Shown piece after piece: positions 1 through 6,975 of a stretch of DNA of 39,357 nucleotides. The notes under the pieces were generated by a model. The model did not search any database. It had not been told where the DNA came from and was given only the letters and a program-made list of their open reading frames with translations. How positions within the stretch are numbered: position 1 is the first letter of the stretch; every line of letters begins with the position of its first letter. Made by a program: the position numbers and the translations under genes. Source of the stretch: Lachnospiraceae bacterium (lineage in GTDB: Bacteria; Bacillota_A; Clostridia; Lachnospirales; Lachnospiraceae); contig JAEEWS010000024.1 of the NCBI GenBank assembly GCA_016287765.1, forward strand, positions 1 to 39,357. The letters run 5' to 3'.

Positions 1-165
1 GGTTAGGGTGTCACTTTTTGAGCCTTTGGGGACGGGGTTAGCGGTTCATTTTGCGCGCAAAATGAACCGCTAACCCCGTCCCCAAAGGCTCAAAAAGTGA
101 CACCCTAACCCCGTCCCCAAAGGCTCATAAAGTGACACCCTAACCCCGTCCCCAAAGGGTCATAA
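1..165. repeat. G-rich dispersed repeat, copy 1 (110-bp perfect palindrome plus two more units)
   Basis: Positions 1-55 are the exact reverse complement of 56-110, centred on GCGCGC. Each arm carries the core GGGGACGGGGTTAGCGG and a second motif ending in GTGTCACTTTTTGAGCC. Two more minus-strand units follow at about 104-128 and 134-160. The window edge cuts the element, so the palindrome may extend leftwards. The last unit runs into the preceding minus-strand gene and provides its TGA stop at 160-162. I know of no exact family name; it behaves like a REP/BIME-type intergenic repeat. Confidence 0.93.
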
Positions 166-1098
166 TACTGCCGTTGCGACTGCGATCAGCAGGGTAATGG
201 TTACAATTGAAACCGCGGTGGTTACTGCGATGGCTGAAGAGAGGATGGAGGTGTCCATCCCCTTTTTTTCAGCGGTTATCATGGGAAGATTTCCCACGGG
301 AACCGCGGCCATAAGGCACATGGCAAGGGTTGCGGTCTTGTCAAAGGAAACAGCATGCAAAATGAACACGATCACTATGGGAAGAAGGACCAGACGCAAA
401 GCGATGAAGACCCATATGCGAAGATCTTTAAGCGAGGACAGCAGGCTGGAACGGGCGATGGATGCGCCAAGCAGTACCATGGAAAGAAATACTGTGGCAT
501 TTCCCACATATTCCGCTGTATTTGCAAGGATGGGCGGAAGCTGGATCCCAAACCAAAAGACGATCAGGCTTATCACAGCCATAATGGTTCCGGGATTTAA
601 AAGCTGACGAAGGGGATTTATCCTGTGACCTTCCTCATTGGGACCCGAGCCCAGAGTGGCAAGGCCGTGGGTATAGAACAGCAGGCTGTAAAATATGTTG
701 ATCACGATAACGTAAATTATTGCATTTGCGGGAAGAATGGCTTTGGCAATGGGAATCCCGAGAAAACCTGTGTTTGTGTAAACACACATGAGATTATAAA
801 ACTTGCGTTTGTCAGGCGCTACCCGAAGGAGCCTAGGGATCAGGTGACCCAAAACCACCAAAAGGGCATAAAAGGCCACACCCAGAATAGCGGCATACAC
901 CAGGTCTTTGTGACCTGCGGTTACATTGCCGCCCAGGATGGAAGCCAGGATCAGGGCCGGGTTACACACATCCACTACGATGGCGGAAAGCTTCCTGGAA
1001 CTTAAGGAGTCCACAACCCCTCTCTTCTCGAGGAAGATCCCGATGGCGACCAGAATGCAGATAACACCCATTTGCTGTAATATTATTGAAATACTCAT
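160..1098 (-). CDS. AEC family (auxin efflux carrier/malate permease-type) transporter
   Basis: Predicted 312-residue integral membrane protein with about ten hydrophobic segments, typical in length of the AEC family (PF03547) of the bile/arsenite/riboflavin transporter superfamily. Family signs include the early 'CNPALILASIL' stretch, the 'NTGFLGIPIAKAI' motif after the fourth helix, and the C-terminal half repeating the fold with 'AAVPVGNLPMITAEKKG'. Family members export organic acids or amino-acid-like substrates; the substrate here cannot be read. The start is supported by GGAGAT seven bases upstream of ATG. The TGA stop lies inside the adjacent dispersed repeat, so the last residues may differ from the ancestral protein. 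No neighbour suggests a pathway. Confidence 0.88.
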   Translation of the reverse strand: MSISIILQQMGVICILVAIGIFLEKRGVVDSLSSRKLSAIVVDVCNPALILASILGGNVTAGHKDLVYAAILGVAFYALLVVLGHLIPRLLRVAPDKRKFYNLMCVYTNTGFLGIPIAKAILPANAIIYVIVINIFYSLLFYTHGLATLGSGPNEEGHRINPLRQLLNPGTIMAVISLIVFWFGIQLPPILANTAEYVGNATVFLSMVLLGASIARSSLLSSLKDLRIWVFIALRLVLLPIVIVFILHAVSFDKTATLAMCLMAAVPVGNLPMITAEKKGMDTSILSSAIAVTTAVSIVTITLLIAVATAVL

Positions 1099-1196
1099 AT
1101 TTTTATCTCCGGATTAAATGATCAGCACACTATTTTATATTCCTTCGCCGGTTTTGTAAATAAATTTTTCTCAAATCTGAAGCCGGAAGGACGGGC

Positions 1197-1224
1197 TTGA
1201 TTTGGCTATGGTTTATGATAAAAT
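1197..1224 (+). promoter_or_regulatory. Candidate promoter for the 1263 cluster
   Basis: TTGATT, a 16-bp spacer and TAAAAT lie 39 bp upstream of the first gene of the 1263-3493 cluster. The match is good but the assignment is by eye only. Confidence 0.5.
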
Positions 1225-1262
1225 GTTATAAAGTTTAGGCAAGAAACGCACAGGATACGAAA

Positions 1263-2156
1263 ATGAAGATCTATTATCACCTTCCGGGGCTGTTTGAATT
1301 TTACGAATTGTATAAAGTTTTCCTGAAACTGTATCGCGAACACAGGGAATATTTTTATGACTTTTGCGAGATCGGATCCATATACGGAGCGCCCGGAGAC
1401 TGCCTTTGGGGCGGCGGGCGAGTGGGCTTCGGAGAGGAAGATCCCGGGAATGTGGCGGCGCTCATGCGGGCATATGCAGTCTCGGCCCGTTTGACTTTCA
1501 GCAATTCACTGATCGAAAAAAAGCATCTTTCGGATAAAAAATGCAATTCCCTTTGCAAACTGTTTGAACATAACGGAACTGCGGAAAACGGGGTGATTGT
1601 TCACTCCGACCTGCTTTTGGAATATATTAGAGAGCATTATCCTGACCTTTACTTTGCATCCTCCACCACTAAGGTGATCACGGATTTTGAAGAGTTTAGG
1701 AAGGAACTGGACCGCAGGGAATTTAAGTATGTGGTGCCGGATTTCAGGCTTAACAAAGAGTTTGACAAGCTTAAAGACCTGACCCGGGAACAAAAGAACA
1801 AGACGGAATTTCTCTGTAACGAATGCTGTTGGTTCGGCTGCAGGGACAGAAAAGCCTGCTACGAAAACGTGAGCAGAAAGAGCCTGGGTGAAAATTGTCC
1901 GGAACATATATGCAAGGCTCCGGGCGGAAACAGGGGCTATCGTTTTTCGGAAGCCATGAAAAATCCGGGGTTCATAGGGCTTGAGGACGTAGAGAAGAGA
2001 TATGCTCCGATGGGCTTCTCCCACTTTAAGATTGAGGGGCGAAGCCTGGGAAGCGCGGTGGTGCTGGAGTTTTTGCTGTATTACATGACGAAACCCGAGT
2101 GGCAGCTGAAGGTCCGGGAGGAGATCTACCTGGACAGCATGCTGGATCTGTTTTGA
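1263..2156 (+). CDS. Unrecognised cysteine-rich protein, possibly U32-peptidase/TIM-barrel related
   Basis: A 297-residue soluble protein that I cannot place firmly. The N-terminal half starts 'MKIYYHLPGLFEF' and contains a glycine-rich 'GAPGDCLWGGGRVGFG'. The middle has a conserved-looking cysteine cluster at about 178-206 (C-x2-CC-x3-GC-x4-KAC, then C-x3-IC), which could bind metal or an Fe-S cluster. Near the C terminus 'GFSHFKIEGRSLGS' resembles the 'GxDSFKIEGRMKS' segment of U32-family proteins (YhbU/YhbV, TrhP). The start has only a weak ribosome binding site (AGGATA). It is followed 12 bp later by the GH26 gene, so co-expression is likely. The U32 relation is inference. Confidence 0.7.
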   Translation: MKIYYHLPGLFEFYELYKVFLKLYREHREYFYDFCEIGSIYGAPGDCLWGGGRVGFGEEDPGNVAALMRAYAVSARLTFSNSLIEKKHLSDKKCNSLCKLFEHNGTAENGVIVHSDLLLEYIREHYPDLYFASSTTKVITDFEEFRKELDRREFKYVVPDFRLNKEFDKLKDLTREQKNKTEFLCNECCWFGCRDRKACYENVSRKSLGENCPEHICKAPGGNRGYRFSEAMKNPGFIGLEDVEKRYAPMGFSHFKIEGRSLGSAVVLEFLLYYMTKPEWQLKVREEIYLDSMLDLF

Positions 2157-2168
2157 GAGAGGAAGATT

Positions 2169-3137
2169 ATGAGCGATAAGATTTTTACATCGGTTAATCC
2201 CAATGCACAGGCGGAAGTGAAAAAGGTGCTGAAATACCTGTCGGACGTGACATACAGGCATATGATCACCGGACAACATACGCAGACCATGGCCCAGGAG
2301 GAACTGCACTATATTGAGCAGATGACGGGAAAACAGCCGGCGCTGCTGGGGTTTGAGCTGCTTTCTTATTCGCCGAACATTAATTACTTTGATACAGATG
2401 ATGAGTGCATGAAGGAAGTTGAAGAAAACTTCGGGACACTTGAAAAAGCCTGGGAGTGGGCGGCAAAGAAGGGGTTGATCACCTTTACCTGGCATTGGTT
2501 TTCGCCTCTTGGGGGCAGATCGAAGTCGTTTTTCTCGTATAATACGGACTTTGATGCGGCTAAGGCAGTGATCGAGGGAACCCCTGAAAACAAGGCCCTT
2601 CTGGCTGATATGGATGTGATGGCCGGAATACTCAGACCTTTTTGCAATAAGCATGTGCCTATTTTGTGGAGACCTTTTCACGAAGGGGACGGTAACTGGT
2701 TCTGGTGGGGCGTTAAGGGGGCAGAGCCTCTTAAAAAGCTTTGGAGGATAATGTTTGACCGGTTTACGAAAAAGCATCATCTGGATAATCTGATCTGGGT
2801 TTGGAATTCGCCGGTTCCCGAGTGCTATCCGGGGGACGATGTGGTGGATGTGATCTCCTGTGATATGTATCCGCCGGAGCATGAGCATACGAGTCAGGCG
2901 GAAAAGTATAATAAGCTTGTCAGGATAACGGAGCAAAAGAAGATCGCGCTCATAGGGGAGACGGGAACTCTGCCTTCTGTAAAGGATGTTGTGGCGGAAG
3001 GTATCGGGTGGGCAAGTTATATGACCTGGTCCCATGAATTCTGTATGAGCGAGAAATTCAGCACATCCGAAGTATTAAAGGAAATGTACGAAAGCCCTTA
3101 TGCGATCACCAAGGAAAGGCTTCCGGTGCTTTATTAA
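2169..3137 (+). CDS. Glycoside hydrolase family 26 (beta-mannanase-type), cytosolic
   Basis: A 322-residue GH26 catalytic domain without a signal peptide, so it should act in the cytosol on imported mannan or glucan oligosaccharides rather than on polymer. Visible family elements are 'MITGQHT' near the N terminus, 'FTWHWFSP' near 110, the acid/base region 'LWRPFHEGDGNWFWWG' (Glu in HE, about 174-189), and the nucleophile segment 'ALIGETGTLP' near 267. A ribosome binding site GAGAGGAAG precedes the ATG. It lies between the U32-like gene and a KdgF-like cupin, suggesting intracellular sugar processing. The exact substrate (mannan, mixed-linkage glucan or xylan) cannot be read. Confidence 0.9.
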   Translation: MSDKIFTSVNPNAQAEVKKVLKYLSDVTYRHMITGQHTQTMAQEELHYIEQMTGKQPALLGFELLSYSPNINYFDTDDECMKEVEENFGTLEKAWEWAAKKGLITFTWHWFSPLGGRSKSFFSYNTDFDAAKAVIEGTPENKALLADMDVMAGILRPFCNKHVPILWRPFHEGDGNWFWWGVKGAEPLKKLWRIMFDRFTKKHHLDNLIWVWNSPVPECYPGDDVVDVISCDMYPPEHEHTSQAEKYNKLVRITEQKKIALIGETGTLPSVKDVVAEGIGWASYMTWSHEFCMSEKFSTSEVLKEMYESPYAITKERLPVLY

Positions 3138-3160
3138 AAGTTGTGATTTTGGAGGTTGAT

Positions 3161-3493
3161 ATGTTAGACGAAAGATGGGTTTTTCATGAAAAGGTTAAGC
3201 CGGAGGATCAGGGAAACGGCGTGGTGAGAAGGGTCCTGGCTTACAGTAAGGATCTTATGTGTGTTGAAAATACATTTAAAAAGGGCGCTGTCGGTGCACT
3301 TCATCATCATCCTCACACCCAGATAACCTACGTGGTCAGCGGTAAGTTTGAGTTTGAGATAGATGGAGTAAAAAAGGTGGTTTCGGCAGGGGATACCATG
3401 CTTAAGACTAACAGCGTGGAGCACGGATGCGTGTGCCTGGAGGAAGGGATCCTGCTGGATATATTTAATCCCATGCGAGAGGATTTTGTGTGA
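3161..3493 (+). CDS. Small cupin protein, KdgF-like
   Basis: A 110-residue single-domain cupin. The first cupin motif is seen as 'GALHHHPHTQITYVVSG', with metal-binding histidines at about 49-52 and Gln in place of the usual Glu, as in KdgF. The second motif ends in 'NSVEHGCVCLEEG'. KdgF-type cupins linearise unsaturated uronates, and other members are sugar-binding or isomerising proteins. I start at ATG 3161 because GGAGG sits five bases upstream; an in-frame GTG at 3143 has no such site. It follows GH26 by 23 bp and probably belongs to the same transcript. The specific reaction is uncertain. Confidence 0.85.
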   Translation: MLDERWVFHEKVKPEDQGNGVVRRVLAYSKDLMCVENTFKKGAVGALHHHPHTQITYVVSGKFEFEIDGVKKVVSAGDTMLKTNSVEHGCVCLEEGILLDIFNPMREDFV

Positions 3494-3501
3494 TGCGGCA
3501 T

Positions 3502-3536
3502 TTTGAACCTTTGGGGACGGGGTTAGGGGTTCATTT
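3502..3536. repeat. G-rich dispersed repeat, copy 2 (single unit)
   Basis: One unit, TTTTGAACC-TTTGGGGACGGGGT-TAGGGGTTCATTTT in outline, fills the gap between two convergent genes. It starts about eight bases after the cupin stop and touches the TAA stop of the minus-strand gene at 3537. It could serve as the shared 3' boundary. Confidence 0.85.
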
Positions 3537-4409
3537 TTAGCAATTTCCGGTGTAAACAAATCTCAGGTTTTCCCGTGCAACTTCAGCCAGGCGGTAAACC
3601 CTTGATGTATCTGTGGCAGGCCGGTCAAGCATATTAAATCTTGGAAAGAATCTGGAAACATGGAGAGGAATTTCGGTTCCGATCCTGTTTCCTTTTTTGT
3701 CGGTTAAAGAAGCTACCCAGGAGGAAAGGGCTCGCATTTCCTCTTCAGAGTCATTTTCACCCGGGACTACAAGCGTCGTAAGCTCCACGTGACAATCCTT
3801 CACGGCCCGCTCGATAAAGGCTTTTACCATATTCAGATCCCCGCCCAGAACATCGTTGCAGTAGTGCTCAGTAAAGCCCTTTAAGTCTATGTTCATAGCG
3901 TCAATAAAGGGCAGGATATCTTCCAACACAGGAATAGACGCTGTACCGTTGGATACCAATACATTTTTCATACCCTTCTCATGTGCAAGTCTGGCGGAAT
4001 CCCGGACATATTCATACCCCACCAGAGGCTCGTTGTAAGTGAAGGCAACGCCTATGTTTCCCATACCTGTGTATCTTTCGGCAAGAGAAGCGAGATCCGC
4101 GGGAGAAACATAACGTACGTATTCAGAAGCAGGATCGGTAAATCCTTTGGTTTCTTCCGACCAGGATATCTCAGAATTCTGACAAAAGGGGCAGCGCAGG
4201 TTACAGCCGTAGCTTCCCACAGACAGGATCCTGCTACCGGGATAAAAGCGTGCCAGGGGCTTTTTCTCAATGGGATCAAGGGCAAGCCCCGTAAGTCTTC
4301 CGTAATTGGCAGCAACTACTTTGCCGTCTTTTACTGTCCTTGCCAGACAAAATCCAAGTTTCCCTTCTTTTATCTCACAATGTCTGAAACATACTTCACA
4401 ACGAGCCAT
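3537..4409 (-). CDS. amrS: AmmeMemoRadiSam system radical SAM enzyme
   Basis: A 290-residue radical SAM protein of the AmrS (PflA-like) family. The SAM cluster motif CNLRCPFC gives Cys69, Cys73 and Cys76, and the N terminus has the typical extra cysteines ('MARCEVCFRHCEIKEGKLGFC'). 'NVLVSNGTAS' and 'IDLKGFTEHYC' match the strands that hold SAM in this family. It follows the fused AmrB-AmrA gene by 11 bp on the same strand, which is the defining neighbourhood. The system's reaction is not settled; a radical modification involving the Memo and AMMECR1 partners is assumed. Ribosome binding site GAAGGGAAC lies upstream of ATG. Confidence 0.92.
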   Translation of the reverse strand: MARCEVCFRHCEIKEGKLGFCLARTVKDGKVVAANYGRLTGLALDPIEKKPLARFYPGSRILSVGSYGCNLRCPFCQNSEISWSEETKGFTDPASEYVRYVSPADLASLAERYTGMGNIGVAFTYNEPLVGYEYVRDSARLAHEKGMKNVLVSNGTASIPVLEDILPFIDAMNIDLKGFTEHYCNDVLGGDLNMVKAFIERAVKDCHVELTTLVVPGENDSEEEMRALSSWVASLTDKKGNRIGTEIPLHVSRFFPRFNMLDRPATDTSRVYRLAEVARENLRFVYTGNC

Positions 4410-4420
4410 ATTGTTCCCTT

Positions 4421-5818
4421 CTACTTGTGTCTTATAACTTCAAATCTTTCCAAAGAATAGTTTTCGTCGGGTGATATCCCGCCTTTCTTCATAGCGATCG
4501 CAACCTGGGTGTCCACATCATCCACGCCTTCCAGATCCGGAAGCAGCAGACCCCGCTTAAAACCGCAGGTAACAATTACTCCGTACCGCTTAACATCCAG
4601 CATATCACGGCTGTCTATGGGCTCCGGGGCGCTTAAGATATCAACGCTTACATCAAGAAATTTAAGTTCATTTTCGGTAATGGGTTCAAAACGCCTGTCT
4701 CTGCTGGAGGCACTGACGGCATTATTTGCTATTTCCTGCGCAATGCAGTCTGTGGTGGGAAGGATAGTGCCTATGCACCCTCGCAGATCACCGCATTTGT
4801 GGATGGAAACAAAGGCACCGGCCTGTTTCTTAAAGATCTCCTCCGGGAGCACCTTGAGCAGGCTTTCCGGAAGGTCCTTAGGGATATTGATCGATCTTTG
4901 ATATTTTACATAATTTTCAACGCAGAACCATGCCAGCCGGGCATATGGATCCGCGGCCTCTCTTTCTTTTTCAAGCTTTTCCGCGAATTTTTTTAAAAAT
5001 CTGCGATCCTCATCATCACCTGTGGGACGGAAGGAGGCAATTCCATATCCTACACCTGTAACATCCTGATGTGAGTACACTTCAGACGTTACCGACATTC
5101 CGTCAAAAGCACCTGCCATAATGACAAAGGATTTGTGACCGCATTCGGCGGCTTTTTGGCAGAAGGAAGGATCGAATTCCAGCATTTCTCCGAAGGCCGC
5201 TCTTTTGGCCAAATCTATTATTCTATCGTCGTAGATCGGGCCTTCGGGAGCAAAACCGTAAGGACCGTAGGTCTGCAATTTATGAGACAGATCTCCGCTG
5301 GCCACAAAAACAGCTTTTCGGCTGAGAGTGTTTACAGCGTCGCGAATGTATATGCCAAGCTGATAATGATCCGCAAGGGAAAGGCCCGAAAGGCCGATAC
5401 GCACGATCTTGGCACCCGGCAGGTACTTTCGGATAAAATAGAGAGGCACCATGGTACCGTGGTCCAGGCGCTTGTCCCGCTCTCCCAGCGTGCCGGCAGG
5501 GAAATGATGCTCGTCAGCGATACGGCAAAGAGTCTGTACCAGCTCAGTATCATAGGGCTCGTCAAAGGTTACATTGGGCGCACGAAAACTGCCGAAGTCG
5601 CCCTTGGCACCGCTCCCCGGGGATATGTGAAAATAGTCCGCGTACATGACCGTATGCGGGCTGGTGATGATGATCGTGTCCGGAGCCAGCTCCGCGATCT
5701 CTTTTGCCACCCGTGTATAGGCGGCGGTGGTCTCCTCTATCTGCTGTTCGCTTCCGTGCCCCACATCCGGCACTATCATAGGCGGATGTGGCACCATATA
5801 TCCTGCTAAGATTCCCAT
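4421..5818 (-). CDS. Fused AmmeMemoRadiSam protein B (Memo) and A (AMMECR1)
   Basis: A 465-residue fusion. Residues about 1-260 are a Memo/class III extradiol dioxygenase-like domain with candidate metal histidines in 'HPPMIVPD', 'SPHTVMYADYFH', 'LDHGTMVPLYF' and 'SGDLSHKL'. Residues about 285-465 are an AMMECR1 domain with the signature 'LRGCIGTILPTTD' and 'DRRFEPITENEL'. I start at ATG 5818 because GGAGGTG sits seven bases upstream; a further upstream in-frame ATG would overlap that site. amrS follows 11 bp downstream. In many genomes A and B are separate genes, so the fusion supports physical cooperation of the two proteins. Confidence 0.92.
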   Translation of the reverse strand: MGILAGYMVPHPPMIVPDVGHGSEQQIEETTAAYTRVAKEIAELAPDTIIITSPHTVMYADYFHISPGSGAKGDFGSFRAPNVTFDEPYDTELVQTLCRIADEHHFPAGTLGERDKRLDHGTMVPLYFIRKYLPGAKIVRIGLSGLSLADHYQLGIYIRDAVNTLSRKAVFVASGDLSHKLQTYGPYGFAPEGPIYDDRIIDLAKRAAFGEMLEFDPSFCQKAAECGHKSFVIMAGAFDGMSVTSEVYSHQDVTGVGYGIASFRPTGDDEDRRFLKKFAEKLEKEREAADPYARLAWFCVENYVKYQRSINIPKDLPESLLKVLPEEIFKKQAGAFVSIHKCGDLRGCIGTILPTTDCIAQEIANNAVSASSRDRRFEPITENELKFLDVSVDILSAPEPIDSRDMLDVKRYGVIVTCGFKRGLLLPDLEGVDDVDTQVAIAMKKGGISPDENYSLERFEVIRHK

Positions 5819-5857
5819 AAAAAACACCTCCGCTATCATTTTAGTACAAAGTTTCCC

Positions 5858-5930
5858 ATTTTTGAACCCCCGGGACGGGGTTAGGGGTTCATTTTTTGAC
5901 CCTCGGGGACGGGGTTAGGGGTTCATTTTT
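5858..5930. repeat. G-rich dispersed repeat, copy 3 (two tandem units)
   Basis: Two head-to-tail units with GGGACGGGGTTAGGGG and GGGGACGGGGTTAGGGG. This is the only copy in a divergent gap: it lies 40 bp 5' of the AmrB-AmrA start and upstream of the 5973 promoter. It therefore cannot be explained as a 3' terminator for either neighbour. Confidence 0.88.
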
Positions 5931-5972
5931 GCATGAGAGTTGAAGAAGTCGGCCGAAAAATAAAATTTTGAA

Positions 5973-6001
5973 TTGTGGTTTTGATAAATAACTGTTATAT
6001 T
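5973..6001 (+). promoter_or_regulatory. Candidate promoter for the prolyl-tRNA editing gene
   Basis: TTGTGG, a 17-bp spacer and TATATT, about 57 bp before the translation start. Spacing is ideal; the -35 box is moderate. Confidence 0.55.
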
Positions 6002-6058
6002 TTAACGAAAATGTATAAGTATACCGCCGGCCATATAATACCGGGGCAAGGAGGCAAA

Positions 6059-6604
6059 ATGGAATTATATAAGGGAAGACCCGAGAATACGGAAGGGCGG
6101 ATGCAGAGAGAGATACGGACTTATGACTTTCTGGATTCCCTGGGGATCGAATACTTTAGGACCGACCACGAAGCAGCCGGAACGATGGAGGCATGTAACG
6201 AGGTTGATGAGATCCTTGGAGTCGTGATCTGCAAAAATCTTTTTCTTTGCAACAGGCAGAAAACGGCATTTTACCTGCTTATGATGCCGGGCGACAAGAA
6301 GTTTAAGACAAAGGAACTTTCCGCGCAGATCGGATCGTCAAGACTTTCTTTTGCGGAGCCGGAAGATATGCTTAAGTATCTGGATATCGAGCCGGGGTCG
6401 GTAAGCATAATGGGTCTGATGAACGACAATGGCCACAAAGTACAGCTTTTGATCGATGAAGATGTATTGAAGGAGGAAAACTTAGGCTGCCATCCCTGTA
6501 TATGTACTTCCAGTCTAAAAATGAAAACCAAAGATGTGATAGAGAAGTTTTTACCGGCTACAGGTCACGGCTATAAGACGGTACATCTTGTGGGAGAGGA
6601 TTGA
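6059..6604 (+). CDS. YbaK/prolyl-tRNA editing (ProX-type) deacylase domain protein
   Basis: A 181-residue YbaK/aminoacyl-tRNA synthetase-associated domain (PF04073). The family hydrolyses mischarged tRNAs such as Ala-tRNA(Pro). Family elements are 'YDFLDSLGIEYFRTDHE' at the N terminus, 'VVICKNLFLCNRQKTAFYLLMMPGDKKFKTKEL' broken into strand and helix with the conserved Lys after the CKN segment, 'SRLSFAEPEDM', and 'PGSVSIMGLMND' with the GSV/GL loop. The C terminus 'LGCHPCICTSSLKMKTKDV' is typical of the stand-alone ProX type. The start at 6059 has AAGGAGG upstream; a longer GTG start at 5975 lacks a site. The stop is directly followed by a repeat copy. Confidence 0.88.
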   Translation: MELYKGRPENTEGRMQREIRTYDFLDSLGIEYFRTDHEAAGTMEACNEVDEILGVVICKNLFLCNRQKTAFYLLMMPGDKKFKTKELSAQIGSSRLSFAEPEDMLKYLDIEPGSVSIMGLMNDNGHKVQLLIDEDVLKEENLGCHPCICTSSLKMKTKDVIEKFLPATGHGYKTVHLVGED

Positions 6605-6674
6605 AAATGAACCCCTAACCCCGTCCCCAAAGGGTCAAAAAATGAACCTCTAACCCCGTCCCGGGGGTTCAAAA
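6605..6674. repeat. G-rich dispersed repeat, copy 4 (two tandem units, minus orientation)
   Basis: Begins immediately after the TGA of the editing gene. Two units carry AACCCCTAACCCCGTCCCC and its variant with CTCTAACCCC. The end of the second unit lies four bases before the -35 box of the next promoter. Confidence 0.88.
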
Positions 6675-6677
6675 TGG

Positions 6678-6706
6678 TTGCAATCCGGGAAAATATATGG
6701 TACAAT
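6678..6706 (+). promoter_or_regulatory. Promoter of the ABC-F leader
   Basis: TTGCAA, exactly 17 bp, TACAAT. This predicts a transcription start near 6713 and therefore a leader of about 260 nt before the ABC-F start codon. Confidence 0.72.
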
Positions 6707-6712
6707 CCCAAC

Positions 6713-6975
6713 ATCATATGAAAGGAGCGCTTTACGCGTAGGTGAAGGAATGATAATCAGATGATCATGTTTAGGTGAACACATTGGTAATGAGTTGGCT
6801 GCCGACGGCAGTTCATTTGTGTACGCTTAAACCGACATCATACATTTCTTCCTATGGCCAGAAACGATATGCGTTTAGCGTTCATATGAACTCTGTCGTT
6901 AATATAGGATTATTGTGTGAGTCTGTTTGCGTATGCAAGCAGGCTCATTTTTTTAGAACGGAGGAACAGGCATAT
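6713..6975 (+). promoter_or_regulatory. Long 5' leader of the ABC-F gene with micro-ORFs and a terminator (probable attenuator)
   Basis: This 5' leader ends in an intrinsic terminator just before the gene. Upstream of that are two overlapping micro-ORFs next to an AGGTGAAGGA site: MIIR (6750-6764) and MIMFR (6761-6778). A small hairpin CTGCC-GAC-GGCAG occurs near 6800-6815. This architecture matches ribosome-mediated transcription attenuation known for antibiotic-resistance ABC-F genes in Firmicutes, where drug-stalled ribosomes on a leader peptide block terminator formation. I could not define a convincing antiterminator by eye, so the mechanism is inference and the leader layout is direct observation. 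Confidence 0.65.
6918..6954 (+). terminator. Intrinsic terminator within the ABC-F leader
   Basis: Stem TGAGTCTGTTTGC with GCAAGCAGGCTCA, loop GTAT, then seven T. The 13-bp stem contains two G-T pairs. It ends 21 bp before the ABC-F start codon and only a few bases before its ribosome binding site, so readthrough must be conditional for the gene to be expressed from the 6678 promoter. Confidence 0.82.

Noticed and set aside
1..165. CRISPR array or telomere end
   Set aside because: Units are inverted, irregularly spaced, without unique spacers, and recur between ordinary genes.
197..1117. Plus-strand open frames opposite the AEC permease
   Set aside because: They are antisense shadows with no protein family features; the minus strand encodes a clear membrane protein.
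6775..6975. N-terminal extension of the ABC-F protein from a GTG at 6775
   Set aside because: It overlaps the leader terminator, has no family similarity, and GGAGG points to ATG 6976.
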